Positions 1-9,269 of a DNA stretch of 64,000 nucleotides are shown here, one piece after another; position 1 is the first letter of the stretch; every line of letters begins with the position of its first letter. The DNA is from Colwellia sp. Arc7-D (GTDB taxonomy: Bacteria > Pseudomonadota > Gammaproteobacteria > Enterobacterales > Alteromonadaceae): positions 4,241,443-4,305,442 of the forward strand of contig NZ_CP028924.1 in the NCBI RefSeq assembly GCF_003061515.1, given 5' to 3'. Under the pieces are notes generated by a model. That model was not told the DNA's origin. It worked only from the letters and a program-made list of their open reading frames with translations, and searched no databases. The translations under genes were made by a program, and so were the position numbers.

Positions 1-467
1 AGTCAGATCTAACTTGTCGTGTATATGAATTACCCACATCTAGTAATGCTATGTGTTCTATCTCTCATCAGCGTTTAAATGGCTACAGACAAGCACTTAA
101 AGATTCGAATGTTAATTTAAGATCAGATCGTGTTTGGAATCTTCCTAAAAGTAATCATCATTTTGCATTAATTGCGGCTAAAGAAGCACTAACATCAATC
201 CCTCGTCCTGATGTTTTACTTTGCATGAGTGATATTATTGCCTTGGCGGCAGTTAAAGAAATTCACGCAATGGGTCTTAAGGTTCCTGAAGATATTAGAG
301 TGGTTGGCTTTGACGGAATTGATGAAGCTTTACGCTCGACACCACCAATAACTACTGTGCATCAAAATAGTGAAGAAAAAGGCATTAAAGCTGCTGAGCT
401 CTTCATTAATAGAGCGACTAACTCAGTTGTGATTTCTTATCATATAGAACATGGAAAGAGTTGCTAA
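1..467 (+). CDS. LacI-family transcriptional regulator, C-terminal part (cut by the window edge)
   Basis: The reading frame is already open at base 3, so the DNA-binding N-terminus lies outside the window. What is visible is the periplasmic-binding-protein-like effector domain of LacI/GalR regulators. It includes the segment around the motif MSDIIALAAVKEI followed by VPEDIRVVGFDGID, which are family hallmarks of the core domain, and the typical TTVHQNSEEKG helix. The C-terminal GKSC matches the usual ending of these proteins (commonly xESC). The family binds an operator through an N-terminal HTH and responds to a sugar or nucleoside; the effector cannot be deduced here. The last bases overlap a following phosphotransferase fragment in another frame. 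Confidence 0.85.
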   Translation, partial: SDLTCRVYELPTSSNAMCSISHQRLNGYRQALKDSNVNLRSDRVWNLPKSNHHFALIAAKEALTSIPRPDVLLCMSDIIALAAVKEIHAMGLKVPEDIRVVGFDGIDEALRSTPPITTVHQNSEEKGIKAAELFINRATNSVVISYHIEHGKSC

Positions 468-682
468 CCGGCTATCAAAAACATATCACATTAGCAAACA
501 GCGAAGTGAAAGCACTTCAAGCATTTACCGCTTATGGTGCCACTGCTTTTTGGCGTCATCAAAATTTCAATTATGTAAATGTAGATGAAACAATGAAAGA
601 TCACTATCAGGCCATGCAAAACATAGCGATTGATGTGTTAAAAATACCAAGTGACGAATTTAAGAAAGAATTGGCTATTTAA
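443..682 (+). pseudogene. Phosphotransferase (APH / type II homoserine kinase-like) C-terminal remnant
   Basis: A 73-codon stretch from TTG 461, with in-frame codons upstream to about 443, reads like the last quarter of an aminoglycoside-phosphotransferase or homoserine-kinase-like protein. It has a helix starting ELLTGYQKH, then an FTAYGATAFWRHQNFN segment, and an acidic tail. The ATP-binding lobe and the catalytic HxDxxxxN region are absent, and the frame just upstream belongs to the LacI regulator. No convincing ribosome binding site precedes it. I interpret it as a deletion relic joined behind the regulator gene. It could instead be a short expressed protein; family assignment is by eye only. 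Confidence 0.4.
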
Positions 683-950
683 TTGAAATAGTTTTAGGTG
701 TAGCAAATAAGTTGACTAAAAGACTATTGCTCGCCTAAATTTAAATTTTCTATATTGATGCTTTAACTCACATTCATAACTTAAATCGAAAAACCATTAA
801 CAAATCAATGGCTATAGTTATAACGTTTAATTTTCGTAATGTCGGTGAAAATAACTATTTAGGCAAGTAATAAATGTAGTCGTTTGAGCCTGAAGTCGAA
901 TACGTTCTATAGGCTAAATGACTTATTCGCACTAAAAAAGAAAGATACTT

Positions 951-1664
951 TTAGAGGTTTGATGCGCTTTTTATTTTATTCAGCTCTTTATTTACTTTAT
1001 TAATATTTATCGTTCCCTTTCTAAATGCTAAATACACAGGGAGTTCATAACTCTTAATATGATGAACATCTACCCTAAAATTAGGGTGTTGAGTTTGTAA
1101 TAAGTATTCAGCTACAGTTTGACTCATAACAATTGCATCGACTCTTTCTTCCACTAGCATTTCAAATAAAATGTCATTTGTCGGGAATTTATGAATAGTT
1201 GCCTTATCTAGTTTATGCAAGCTTGGGATATCCAAATGAAAATTTATACCTCGATGTACACCAACTATTTTGTTAGATAAATCTAAATTCATATCTTTAT
1301 CGCCCTTAGGGGCAAATATTGCAATTTTTGTCACATGTGTAGGTATGCTTGTGTAGTCTAAATATTCCTCCCTATGAGGAAATTTTCCTAATGAAAAAAA
1401 ACAATCATAATTATTCTGTGGTATTTCTGTTTTTAACCTAGCCCAAGGTAAATTAACAATTTCAATGTCGATTTTAAGACTCTTGGATAGCGACTGAATT
1501 ATATTTATATCGGAGCCAGTAAATACTTTTTTTGAATTATCGAAAGTAGAATAAGGAGGGTAATGGGTTGTAGCACATATATATTTTTCAGTGCCATTAG
1601 CATCAGTCGCTGCTATTAAAAGGTATAGCAAAATCACAGGTAATATAGGATTATTTTTTAACAT
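951..1664 (-). CDS. Periplasmic substrate-binding protein, SBP_bac_3-like
   Basis: This 237-residue protein begins with a hydrophobic signal peptide (about residues 1-24, ending near DANG). The mature part follows the amino-acid-type family 3 pattern: an early YPPYS segment, a FTGSDINIIQSL helix (the usual GfdidIi position), LPWARLKTEI, and a later KIVGVHRG hinge strand. Such proteins either feed ABC transporters or act as free sensors. No permease or ATPase gene adjoins it, so its partner is unknown. It resembles the orphan short SBPs (around 240 residues) common in Shewanella and Colwellia. It stands alone between two intergenic spaces. Confidence 0.75.
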   Translation of the reverse strand: MLKNNPILPVILLYLLIAATDANGTEKYICATTHYPPYSTFDNSKKVFTGSDINIIQSLSKSLKIDIEIVNLPWARLKTEIPQNNYDCFFSLGKFPHREEYLDYTSIPTHVTKIAIFAPKGDKDMNLDLSNKIVGVHRGINFHLDIPSLHKLDKATIHKFPTNDILFEMLVEERVDAIVMSQTVAEYLLQTQHPNFRVDVHHIKSYELPVYLAFRKGTININKVNKELNKIKSASNL

Positions 1665-2075
1665 AGGCTAATAGTGCCAAAAAACTTAATTAATTATATC
1701 TTTATTATATAACCAAAATTTGGATTAATACTGGAATTTCTAAAATTTATTAATCTAAATTATAAATAATCGTAACTTTCACTTACTAAACGGCAACCAC
1801 TATCTTTTAAAGCCCAGATTGCCTATTTATGTCATTTTTCGCTTTCTCGGTTCTTTTGCCGTACCCCTTTGACTTATTTACGACAAGACTTAGCCTATGC
1901 TGACTAAGTTCACGGGTACAGTTCCTCTATTTCTTAGCTAAAGGACTAGCAACCAATAAAGCTTAAGCTATTGAAATATAGTACCTTACCTATTTTATAT
2001 TTGTTTGAACGTTATTGATATCAGACTTTCAATAACGTTTAGCAACTTCAAATCCCTTATTATCTAAACAAAATA
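1665..2075. other. Intergenic region with a possible relict reading frame
   Basis: There is no intact gene here. On the minus strand, between about 1815 and 1940, one frame stays open for roughly 38 codons without a start and has a coding-like composition (it contains KSKGYGKRTEKAKNDINRQS). It may be the decayed end of a gene or a dispersed repeat. The remainder is AT-rich and shows no clear structure. Confidence 0.3.
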
Positions 2076-2126
2076 TTGACAGGGTAGAACGTTTACTCTA
2101 CCTTTAATGTAGAATAAACATTCTAC
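2076..2126 (+). promoter_or_regulatory. Promoter and two inverted-repeat operators of the TetR-MDR operon
   Basis: TTGACA at 2076-2081 is a consensus -35. TACCTT at 2099-2104 is a weak -10 with 17-base spacing. Two related palindromes overlap or follow it. The first, 2083-2102, has GGTAGA/TCTACC arms. The second, 2109-2126, is a perfect GTAGAAT-AAAC-ATTCTAC. Both carry the half-site GTAGA. Position and symmetry fit autoregulation by the TetR protein encoded at 2140; binding itself is inferred. Confidence 0.6.
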
Positions 2127-2139
2127 CTATAGAGTCCTA

Positions 2140-2658
2140 ATGCTTAGAGAACAAATTACTGTCAGTCTTGAAAACTCGTTTAGCCAATATGGTTTTGCTG
2201 AACCAAGCGTTGCTCAACTGAAAAATGCATGCAAGGTCAGCTTACGAACGCTATACAAGCACTACCCATCTAAAGAAGCGATGATCGTAGGTGCGTTAGA
2301 ATATCGTCATCAAAGGTACCTTACTTTTCTACTTAACGACTCACCTGCTCGTGGTATTGAGTCAGTTTTACATATTTTTAATAAGCTTGAACTATGGATG
2401 AATGAATTTGCACCACATGGTTGCTTGTCAATGAATGCTATTGCTGCCTTTCCAGATAACGATCTTATAAATAAAGCAGTTAAAAAGCACAAAGAAGATG
2501 TTCTTCAGTTTCTAGGCCAACAAAGTAAAAGAAACGATCTTGCGATGGTTATTTTTTTACTTCATGAAGGGGTATCAAGCGCATGGCCAGTGCTAGGACG
2601 AAAAGCTGTTACATCTGCACAAAACACGCTATTACAACTTTTAAAGGAGGATAAATAA
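2140..2658 (+). CDS. TetR/AcrR-family transcriptional regulator
   Basis: This 172-residue protein has an N-terminal helix-turn-helix (about residues 22-43, including VSLRTLYKHYPSKEAM, the typical TetR recognition helix followed by the sK.al segment). An all-helical ligand-binding domain follows, with the CLSMNA motif often seen in AcrR/NemR-like members. TetR proteins usually repress themselves and a neighbour until a small ligand binds. The stop codon overlaps the ATG of the oxidoreductase by one base (TAATG), so the two are translationally coupled and the oxidoreductase is the obvious target. The GTAGA palindromes immediately upstream are probable operators. Confidence 0.9.
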   Translation: MLREQITVSLENSFSQYGFAEPSVAQLKNACKVSLRTLYKHYPSKEAMIVGALEYRHQRYLTFLLNDSPARGIESVLHIFNKLELWMNEFAPHGCLSMNAIAAFPDNDLINKAVKKHKEDVLQFLGQQSKRNDLAMVIFLLHEGVSSAWPVLGRKAVTSAQNTLLQLLKEDK

Positions 2659-3710
2659 TGACTATAATTCCTAAGAGAATGAAAGGAATCCAACTTATTG
2701 GCCATGGAGGAGCCGAAAATCTCCGATATTGTAGTGATATTCCAGTACCAACACCTACTTCAAATGATGTACTGATCCAGGTTTCTGCCGCTGGAGTAAA
2801 TAATACTGATATCAATACTCGTACAGCTTGGTATTCAAAAAGTGATAGCAATAGCGCTGATGCTGGCTGGTCTGGTACGGCGTTAGCATTGCCTCGAATT
2901 CAAGGAGCTGACGTCTGTGGTATTATCGTTGCCGTAGGTGATAATGTCTGTGCAAGTCGAATAGGTGACCGCGTTCTAATCGAGCCTTGCCTTAACGAAG
3001 CCAACAGCCAAGCTCTTAATTCGCCTTGGTACTTTGGCTCTGAATGTGATGGCGGTTTTGCAGAATATACAGTAGTCGCAGCCAAACATGCCTATAAAGT
3101 TAATAGCCGACTCTCCGATGTCGAATTAGCGTCATTCCCTTGTTCTTATTCAACAGCAGAAAATATGCTTAGCAGAGCTAACGTATCTTCTCAGGATACC
3201 GTGTTAATATCTGGTGCTTCTGGTGGTGTTGGTTCGGCTGCAATTCAGCTTGCCAAAGCTCGTGGAGCGTATGTCATTGCTATCACCAGTCCAAGTAAAA
3301 ATAAACAATTATTAGCGCTAGGTGCAGATCGAGTAATATCACGAGATGCTGACTTAATTGCAGCTTTTGGTGAAAATAGTATTGATGTTGTTATTGATCT
3401 AGTCGCTGGAAAACAGTGGCCTCAATTTTTACAATTGCTAAAACCAGGCAGTAGATACGCTGTATCTGGTGCAATTGGCGGAGCCTTAGTCGATTTGGAT
3501 ATCAGAACACTTTATTTAAAAGATTTAAGTTTTTTCGGCTGTACAGTACTGAACCCTGACATATTCCAAAAATTAATTACCTATATTGAGAAAGGTCAAA
3601 TTCTTCCAATTGTTGCGGATACTTTCCCATTAGAAGAAATAAATGCAGCTCAAGAAGTTTTCTTACAAAAGAAACACACAGGTAAAATTGTTCTCAAAGT
3701 ATCTCAATAA
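2658..3710 (+). CDS. MDR-family zinc-independent alcohol dehydrogenase / quinone-oxidoreductase-like protein
   Basis: This 350-residue medium-chain dehydrogenase/reductase has a GroES-like N-terminal domain with GVNNTDIN (46-53) and GADVCG (83-88). The Rossmann domain carries the nucleotide motif SGASGGVGS (185-193). This is the quinone-oxidoreductase type of loop rather than the GxGxxG of zinc alcohol dehydrogenases. The catalytic zinc ligands of ADH are not obvious. Such enzymes reduce quinones, enones or aldehydes with NADPH. Pairing with a TetR repressor suggests inducible detoxification of a reactive compound. The precise substrate is unknown. An AGGAGG-like sequence sits just before the TetR stop and serves this start. 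Confidence 0.85.
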   Translation: MTIIPKRMKGIQLIGHGGAENLRYCSDIPVPTPTSNDVLIQVSAAGVNNTDINTRTAWYSKSDSNSADAGWSGTALALPRIQGADVCGIIVAVGDNVCASRIGDRVLIEPCLNEANSQALNSPWYFGSECDGGFAEYTVVAAKHAYKVNSRLSDVELASFPCSYSTAENMLSRANVSSQDTVLISGASGGVGSAAIQLAKARGAYVIAITSPSKNKQLLALGADRVISRDADLIAAFGENSIDVVIDLVAGKQWPQFLQLLKPGSRYAVSGAIGGALVDLDIRTLYLKDLSFFGCTVLNPDIFQKLITYIEKGQILPIVADTFPLEEINAAQEVFLQKKHTGKIVLKVSQ

Positions 3711-3899
3711 TAACGATATTTTTAAGGATGGTTTTTCTAGTAACGGCGTCTGTATCGCAATAAATAATGATAGTCTCTGTGATTTGATATAAACAGATAT
3801 TATCTGCAGTTTTAACGTTAACGAAATAGTTATAAATGTCAGTCAATAGCGAGCAAAAGTTATATGACAATTATTGATGCCTATGGCTGCTTTATCACA

Positions 3900-3932
3900 G
3901 GGCGGACTTGTTACTTGAAGGTAACAGTACCC
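3900..3932. repeat. Stem-loop with TGTTAC/GTAACA arms (possible dispersed palindromic element)
   Basis: TGTTAC (3909-3914) and GTAACA (3921-3926) form a perfect six-base stem around a six-base loop. An outer GGG/CCC pair lies at 3900-3902 and 3930-3932. Read on the minus strand, the core differs by only a few bases from the stem-loop at 51403-51427 between atpB and atpE. Confidence 0.4.
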
Positions 3933-4030
3933 CCTTTGTTGGCAAAGTTATCGGTCAGGACAAATAAAGTCATGCTACCTAAAAGCAGAGTGCAGAGAAC
4001 TTTATATAAAAATAAATTATTTCACAAAAA

Positions 4031-4054
4031 AAAAGCGCTCATGTGAGCACTTTT
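4031..4054. terminator. Bidirectional rho-independent terminator
   Basis: The stem AAAAG-C-GCTCA / TGAGC-A-CTTTT surrounds a two-base loop, with one internal mismatch and A/T tracts on both sides. It lies 29 bases past the minus-strand SdrD-repeat gene and faces the MDR operon from the other side. Confidence 0.7.
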
Positions 4055-4082
4055 TAATCATCAAAAATTTAATTATTCATTT

Positions 4083-7000
4083 TTACATAAGGGTAATTAC
4101 TTCACCAGTACTTAGCTCAATCTCTACTGAGTACTTATTCATGTTTTTATCTACCTTATCGTCAAACTTTATCTTGATCTCTTTTTTATCATCGGCCTTA
4201 ATTTTTCTTTTATCTTGTGACTTTTCCCATCTAGTCACAGTGACCGGTGAAGCCTGTGTTTCAGTATCGTAGATTTTATCTCCACCATTCTTGATTTCGA
4301 CTAAATCACCGTTTACAGAAGTAGGCCAGTCAACAGAGATGCTTTCTATGAAAACATCTTTATTACTATCGTTATGAATATAGAACTTATATTCTTTCTT
4401 TTTTAAGTCCTTAAACTCTGCTCTAACTGCACCAACTGAACCACTGCTTGGCGCACCTAAAACAGCTTCAACAACACCTGTATTGTTTAAGTCACAGCTA
4501 AATGAGCCAGTTTCACCTGTCATGCCATTTAATGCAAAGCTGTTTACTAGGCTGTTATCATCGTTTTTATTGTTACCTTGTGCAGAACCACAGTCATCAG
4601 AGCCATCCATAAAGTCATCAGAACATGACAAATGGAATGCCGATTCACCACTAGTAGCGCCACTTAGCGTAACAGCAAAATCATTACCATAAGCATCTCT
4701 ATCAACGATGAAGTTAATCAAATTACCTTCCTGTAGATTTTCAAACACTTGGCCTGCAGCTGTTGTAACTGTTGTACCATTTGCGCCATTCCAAATCATT
4801 GATAATTCAGTTAATGGTTTAATGTCACTACAAGTCAGCACTTGCTCTGGTGTTGGCGGTTTTTCAGGTACTACAACCGTTAGAGGAACAGTATCTTGAG
4901 CACTACAAGCTATACCAGAAGGTCTAAGGTTACCCGTTACTGTTAGCGTGTTGTTAAAGACATTATCAACACCAGGTAAAACAAACTGAGTACGAGTCAA
5001 TTCAGCACTGCCACCTTGAGCTGCTAGATCAAGAGATCCAAGCGGTCCAAAACTATCAGAAGCTTCATCAACAAAACGTTCAGTACTGTTGTTTACAATG
5101 GTGTAGTTATAAAGCATTTCAACACCCGCAGATATTGATTGACCACTTTTGGTATCCATAGCAACTAAATCAACTGCACCATATTGGTCACCTAAACTTA
5201 AAGGTAATGAACATGATGTATGCATAGCTACTTTTTGTACCAAGTTACCTGTAGCGCTAAAGATTTCAATTATAGTATTTGAATCAAAATCGTTTTCATT
5301 AGCTGCTGCAGAGGTTGCAGTAACAACATCACCAATAGTTACATTGGCCTGAACGGTATCAAGAAATACTTTAGCCTTGTTACCTGTTTTGCCATTGCTC
5401 ACTTTGATACGAACATTGTCACCAGCTGTACCACCAACGATACATTCTGCTTTACCACCTTGAGTGTTGCTAATAACACAATCGCCACCAAGATAACGTA
5501 AACTTACATTAACAGGCTTGCTATCACACGAAGCATTAGTAGGCATTTCATAAGTACAAGTTTCCGCAGTAGCAATTGGATCAGTTGGTGAGTTACATAC
5601 TAACGCAACACCATTTTCACCCGCTAAACCGTCTAGTAACCAGCTATTTAATAAGCCTGCTTCATTGTTTTTACTATTACCTTGCGGAGCACCACAATCT
5701 TCAGGGCCATTCATACCAGAGTCAGAACATGACATATGGAAACGAGATGTACCTAAGCTATCACCATTAGCGTTGAATACTTCCCAATCAATGTCATTAC
5801 CTGCACCAGCAAAACCGCTGATAGTAACCACATCGCCATTGTTAACATTACTACGAGTCGTTAACTCTGTATTATCAGTTTTACCGTAATAAGCAACAAT
5901 GTTTACATTATCTTGACCATCCCAAATCATTGATAATGTATCTAGTGGCTTAGCATCACTACAAACAAAGTTAACTGGTTGCAGTGAAGGTATAATTGCA
6001 CAAGTAGCATTAATATCTAAAGCACATTGGGCTATTGGAGCAACAAAACCTGCATCTACATCTACATTTTGCTCACCAGAACCTAGCGTAATACAACTGG
6101 TTGTACCCATATCGCCGTCAAAGTTCTCTACATCACTATCTATAGTCTCATCAATACCAACATTAGCATTAGTAAAACTTAAACCTGATGGAGCCGTAAA
6201 TTTAACTCTATAGTCACCTGGGACCAAATCAGTGAAATTGTACATACCTGATGAATTAGTAAACACAGACGTTACTTCATTACCAAAGATATCAATAACA
6301 GTGCTGTTGCTACAGTCGAATAACTCAACCATTACGCCATCTAAACCATTTTCATTGTTTAGCACGCCATTGTTATCGCTATCAAGCCATACTTGGTCGC
6401 CCAAACTAGCCGGTAAATAAGCGCCTGCATCCAATGTCAGGTTTTGGTCTCTAACGCCTAATTCTATACATTCACTCGCGCCAGAATTTGGATTAGCATC
6501 ACTATCTACGTCGGTACTCATACCAGTAAAGCGTGGACTAACTATGTATCCTGCTTGAGTCAAATAAGCTAAATCAAACTGTACTGCATAACTACCAGCA
6601 GAAAGGCCTTCAAAGAAGTACAAGCCACTCGCGTTGGTATTAGTCGTTATACCCGTAGAAATTAAGAAGTTATCAGCACCACAAATCATCAATTCAACAG
6701 GTACACCTTCTATACCATTGCTTAACTCATTAAGGTCTTGAATACCATTAGCATTGGTGTCATTCCATACGAAGTCGCCAATACGTGATTCATTAATTGT
6801 ACGTATACCAGCATCAATATCCGTGTTGCTTTCACCTGAGGCTAAAGTAATACAACGTGTTGTACCCATAGTGCCATCTTGGTTGAAGTTTTCTGCGTCG
6901 CTATCCATTACATCAGGACCAACAACAGCAGTAGTAAACTCAAGACCAGCACTGGTAGTAAACTTAACCGTATATCCACCCGGTTTTAAGTTACCGAAGT

Positions 7001-9152
7001 TGTATAAGCCATTACTGTCAGTAACTGTTGGAAGCACAGGGTTGCCATAAATGTCGGTTACCTGAGTATTACTACAATTAAACAATTCTACGCTTATGCC
7101 AGCAACACCAAATTCATCAACAAACAAACCATTACGGTCAAGGTCATTCCAAACTGTATCACCTATAGACGCTGGAGCAATAACGCCGGCATCAACAGAT
7201 AAGTTAGTTTGATTAGTCAAAATATCTACGTTAGCTGTACGGCCTGTTACCGCATCTGCATCACTATCAAAGTTTGTATCACCTTGATTTTGCAACGTAT
7301 ATACATAACCGTTAGGTAGCGTATATTCTACACAGTAGTTACCCGCTATAAGATCTGAGAAAAGGTAAAAGCCATTTGCATCAGTAGTGGTATTTGCAAT
7401 TACATCTTCATCACCTGAAGTACAACTTGCATCACCATCAAGGTTTTCTAGTAATGAAACACCAACACTTGCAATACCAGCGCCACACTCAGTACCCATA
7501 TCACCGGTATCACCTACAATGCCATTACCGTTCGTATCAGCACATTCTTGAATACCATTGCCGTTAAGGTCTTGCCATACACGGTCACCTAATGCTGCAG
7601 TTGAACTTACAAGTCCTGCATCAATAGTAATGTTATTGCTACCGGCTATCACTTCAATTGAGTTTTGGTTTGCAAAAACCGTCTGACAGGTACCATCGCC
7701 TTGAGCAACCACATCGCTATCGGCAACATCGTCATTGCCCATATTGTCTACAGTACATTCATAGCCTGCAGGTTTAACTACAGCGATACAATAATTGCCA
7801 GGAGCAATATCATCAAACAAGTAAAAACCATTGCTGTCTGTAATTTGTGACGTAACAATCATTTCATCAGTTGTACCACATACGCCATCAGAGCCAGTTG
7901 ACAATAAGTTAACGGTTACATCAGCAATACCTGAATTACATTCTGTACCAGAATCGCCTAAATTACCTAGAATACCATCTGCAGGGAAGCTAGAATTGTT
8001 AGCACCACCATCGATACAATTTTGAATACCATCTAAATTAAGGTCATTCCATACACGGTCGCCAAGTGAAGCACTTGAACCCACTAAGCCCGCATCAAAA
8101 GAAAGGTCTTTATCACCGGCTACAACTACAATAGGGTTTTGGTTGTTATCAACGGTTTGACAAGTGCCATCCCCTTGGTCAACAAAATCGCTATCCACTA
8201 AATTGTCACCACCGACATTCTCGGTAGTACATTCAGTGCCAGCCGGTTTAACTATTGATACACAATAAGAACCAGGCTGAACACTATTAAATAAGTAAAA
8301 ACCATTAGCATCGGTAGCTTGAGTAGCAACAAACGCTTCGTCGCCTGAACCACAATAGCCATCTGAACCAGCTGTTAATAAATTAACAGTAACATTAGCA
8401 ACACCCGCATCACATTCTGCGCCAGCATCGCCAGCATTACCGATTATGCCATCAGCTGGGAAGTTGTTATCGTTTGCGCCACCATCGGTACAGTTTTGAA
8501 TACCATCGGCATTAAGGTCAGACCATACACGGTCACCAATAATAGCGGTTTTTGCAGGAATACCACCTAAGTTACCTTTAGATTCACCTTCAAAATCAAC
8601 AGTAAAATCACCGTTAAAGGTTGAGGTTTCCATTATTTGAGAGACAGAAACTACGCCTGTAGGAAATAAATTTTGCAGTAATCCTCCAGTGATCGTAAAG
8701 TTAAAATCTACTATATCGTTATTCGATGATGCATTGAAATAGCCAAAAGCACTGACCTCACCGGTAAGTAATTCACCCGATACTGTACCTACATTGGGTA
8801 CATCAACTTCACCATAAACAAATAAATCATGGCCTGGGTTGCCACCAATTAAGGCACCGGTTTCATCAACGCTAATATTAATAATAAAGTGTTCTTCGCC
8901 ACCAGAAACAGGATTGATATATATTGGGCGAAGGTTTGGTAATGTAAGTGATACCGGTAATGAATTAACAACCAACGTATTGTCAACAGCGTGGTAATTT
9001 GTTGTAGTAGGATCCTGCAAATTATAGCTTATCTGTGTCAGTTCTAATGTGTCGTTCAGCAACGCAGCTGTTGATAACTTTGGTACAGCTAACGCCATTA
9101 ACACTGCACTAGTGGTTATCCAAAGGCGATGATTTTTGTGTAAATTTATCAT
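4083..9152 (-). CDS. Giant secreted SdrD B-like repeat protein
   Basis: The start is ATG 9152, preceded by GGAG at a good distance, rather than the upstream in-frame ATG at 9209; this gives 1689 residues. A signal peptide (1-30) leads into a domain (about 31-200) related to the neighbouring PEP-CTERM protein. Six SdrD B-like repeats follow (about 203-360, 361-518, 519-660, 661-788, 789-914, 915-1042), each opening IGD.VW.D.N.NG and ending DAG. Two modules each contain LSMIW and HLSCSD or HMSCSD, and a lysine-rich Ig-like C-terminal domain spans about 1580-1689. SdrD B domains are calcium-binding beta-sandwich stalk modules. There is no LPXTG, PEP-CTERM or barrel anchor. It is likely an extracellular adhesive or structural protein. 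Confidence 0.85.
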   Translation of the reverse strand: MINLHKNHRLWITTSAVLMALAVPKLSTAALLNDTLELTQISYNLQDPTTTNYHAVDNTLVVNSLPVSLTLPNLRPIYINPVSGGEEHFIINISVDETGALIGGNPGHDLFVYGEVDVPNVGTVSGELLTGEVSAFGYFNASSNNDIVDFNFTITGGLLQNLFPTGVVSVSQIMETSTFNGDFTVDFEGESKGNLGGIPAKTAIIGDRVWSDLNADGIQNCTDGGANDNNFPADGIIGNAGDAGAECDAGVANVTVNLLTAGSDGYCGSGDEAFVATQATDANGFYLFNSVQPGSYCVSIVKPAGTECTTENVGGDNLVDSDFVDQGDGTCQTVDNNQNPIVVVAGDKDLSFDAGLVGSSASLGDRVWNDLNLDGIQNCIDGGANNSSFPADGILGNLGDSGTECNSGIADVTVNLLSTGSDGVCGTTDEMIVTSQITDSNGFYLFDDIAPGNYCIAVVKPAGYECTVDNMGNDDVADSDVVAQGDGTCQTVFANQNSIEVIAGSNNITIDAGLVSSTAALGDRVWQDLNGNGIQECADTNGNGIVGDTGDMGTECGAGIASVGVSLLENLDGDASCTSGDEDVIANTTTDANGFYLFSDLIAGNYCVEYTLPNGYVYTLQNQGDTNFDSDADAVTGRTANVDILTNQTNLSVDAGVIAPASIGDTVWNDLDRNGLFVDEFGVAGISVELFNCSNTQVTDIYGNPVLPTVTDSNGLYNFGNLKPGGYTVKFTTSAGLEFTTAVVGPDVMDSDAENFNQDGTMGTTRCITLASGESNTDIDAGIRTINESRIGDFVWNDTNANGIQDLNELSNGIEGVPVELMICGADNFLISTGITTNTNASGLYFFEGLSAGSYAVQFDLAYLTQAGYIVSPRFTGMSTDVDSDANPNSGASECIELGVRDQNLTLDAGAYLPASLGDQVWLDSDNNGVLNNENGLDGVMVELFDCSNSTVIDIFGNEVTSVFTNSSGMYNFTDLVPGDYRVKFTAPSGLSFTNANVGIDETIDSDVENFDGDMGTTSCITLGSGEQNVDVDAGFVAPIAQCALDINATCAIIPSLQPVNFVCSDAKPLDTLSMIWDGQDNVNIVAYYGKTDNTELTTRSNVNNGDVVTISGFAGAGNDIDWEVFNANGDSLGTSRFHMSCSDSGMNGPEDCGAPQGNSKNNEAGLLNSWLLDGLAGENGVALVCNSPTDPIATAETCTYEMPTNASCDSKPVNVSLRYLGGDCVISNTQGGKAECIVGGTAGDNVRIKVSNGKTGNKAKVFLDTVQANVTIGDVVTATSAAANENDFDSNTIIEIFSATGNLVQKVAMHTSCSLPLSLGDQYGAVDLVAMDTKSGQSISAGVEMLYNYTIVNNSTERFVDEASDSFGPLGSLDLAAQGGSAELTRTQFVLPGVDNVFNNTLTVTGNLRPSGIACSAQDTVPLTVVVPEKPPTPEQVLTCSDIKPLTELSMIWNGANGTTVTTAAGQVFENLQEGNLINFIVDRDAYGNDFAVTLSGATSGESAFHLSCSDDFMDGSDDCGSAQGNNKNDDNSLVNSFALNGMTGETGSFSCDLNNTGVVEAVLGAPSSGSVGAVRAEFKDLKKKEYKFYIHNDSNKDVFIESISVDWPTSVNGDLVEIKNGGDKIYDTETQASPVTVTRWEKSQDKRKIKADDKKEIKIKFDDKVDKNMNKYSVEIELSTGEVITLM
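7599..8546 (-). repeat. Tandem 474-bp repeat coding for SdrD modules 1 and 2
   Basis: The first two SdrD modules are each exactly 158 codons long and align without gaps, sharing blocks such as DRVW.DLN.DGIQNC.DGGAN and the GDGTCQTV segment. Modules 4 and 6 (both 128 codons) form a second matching pair. This points to recent module duplication inside the gene. Confidence 0.75.
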
Positions 9153-9269
9153 GTAGGGCTCCAAAATTTGGCTCAAAAAATATTTCATATTTTCAATAAC
9201 ATTAGTCACAGTTCACCCTTAATACTTAGTGAAAAGGAAGAGCAATATTTTAAATTGAGAAAGGTGTTG

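Larger units (their letters stand above)
3711..4082. other. Intergenic region between the MDR gene and the SdrD-repeat gene
   Basis: No gene is supported here; a 60-codon plus-strand frame at 3864 has no recognisable features or good ribosome binding site. The region holds a stem-loop at 3900-3932 resembling one in the atp operon, and a bidirectional terminator at 4031-4054. Confidence 0.5.

Noticed and set aside
3864..4046. 60-codon plus-strand frame before the SdrD gene terminator
   Set aside because: It has no ribosome binding site, no family resemblance, and runs into the terminator stem; it looks like chance.
9153..9209. N-terminal extension of the SdrD giant to an upstream ATG
   Set aside because: The ATG at 9152 has a GGAG site and begins a proper signal peptide; the extension would bury it.
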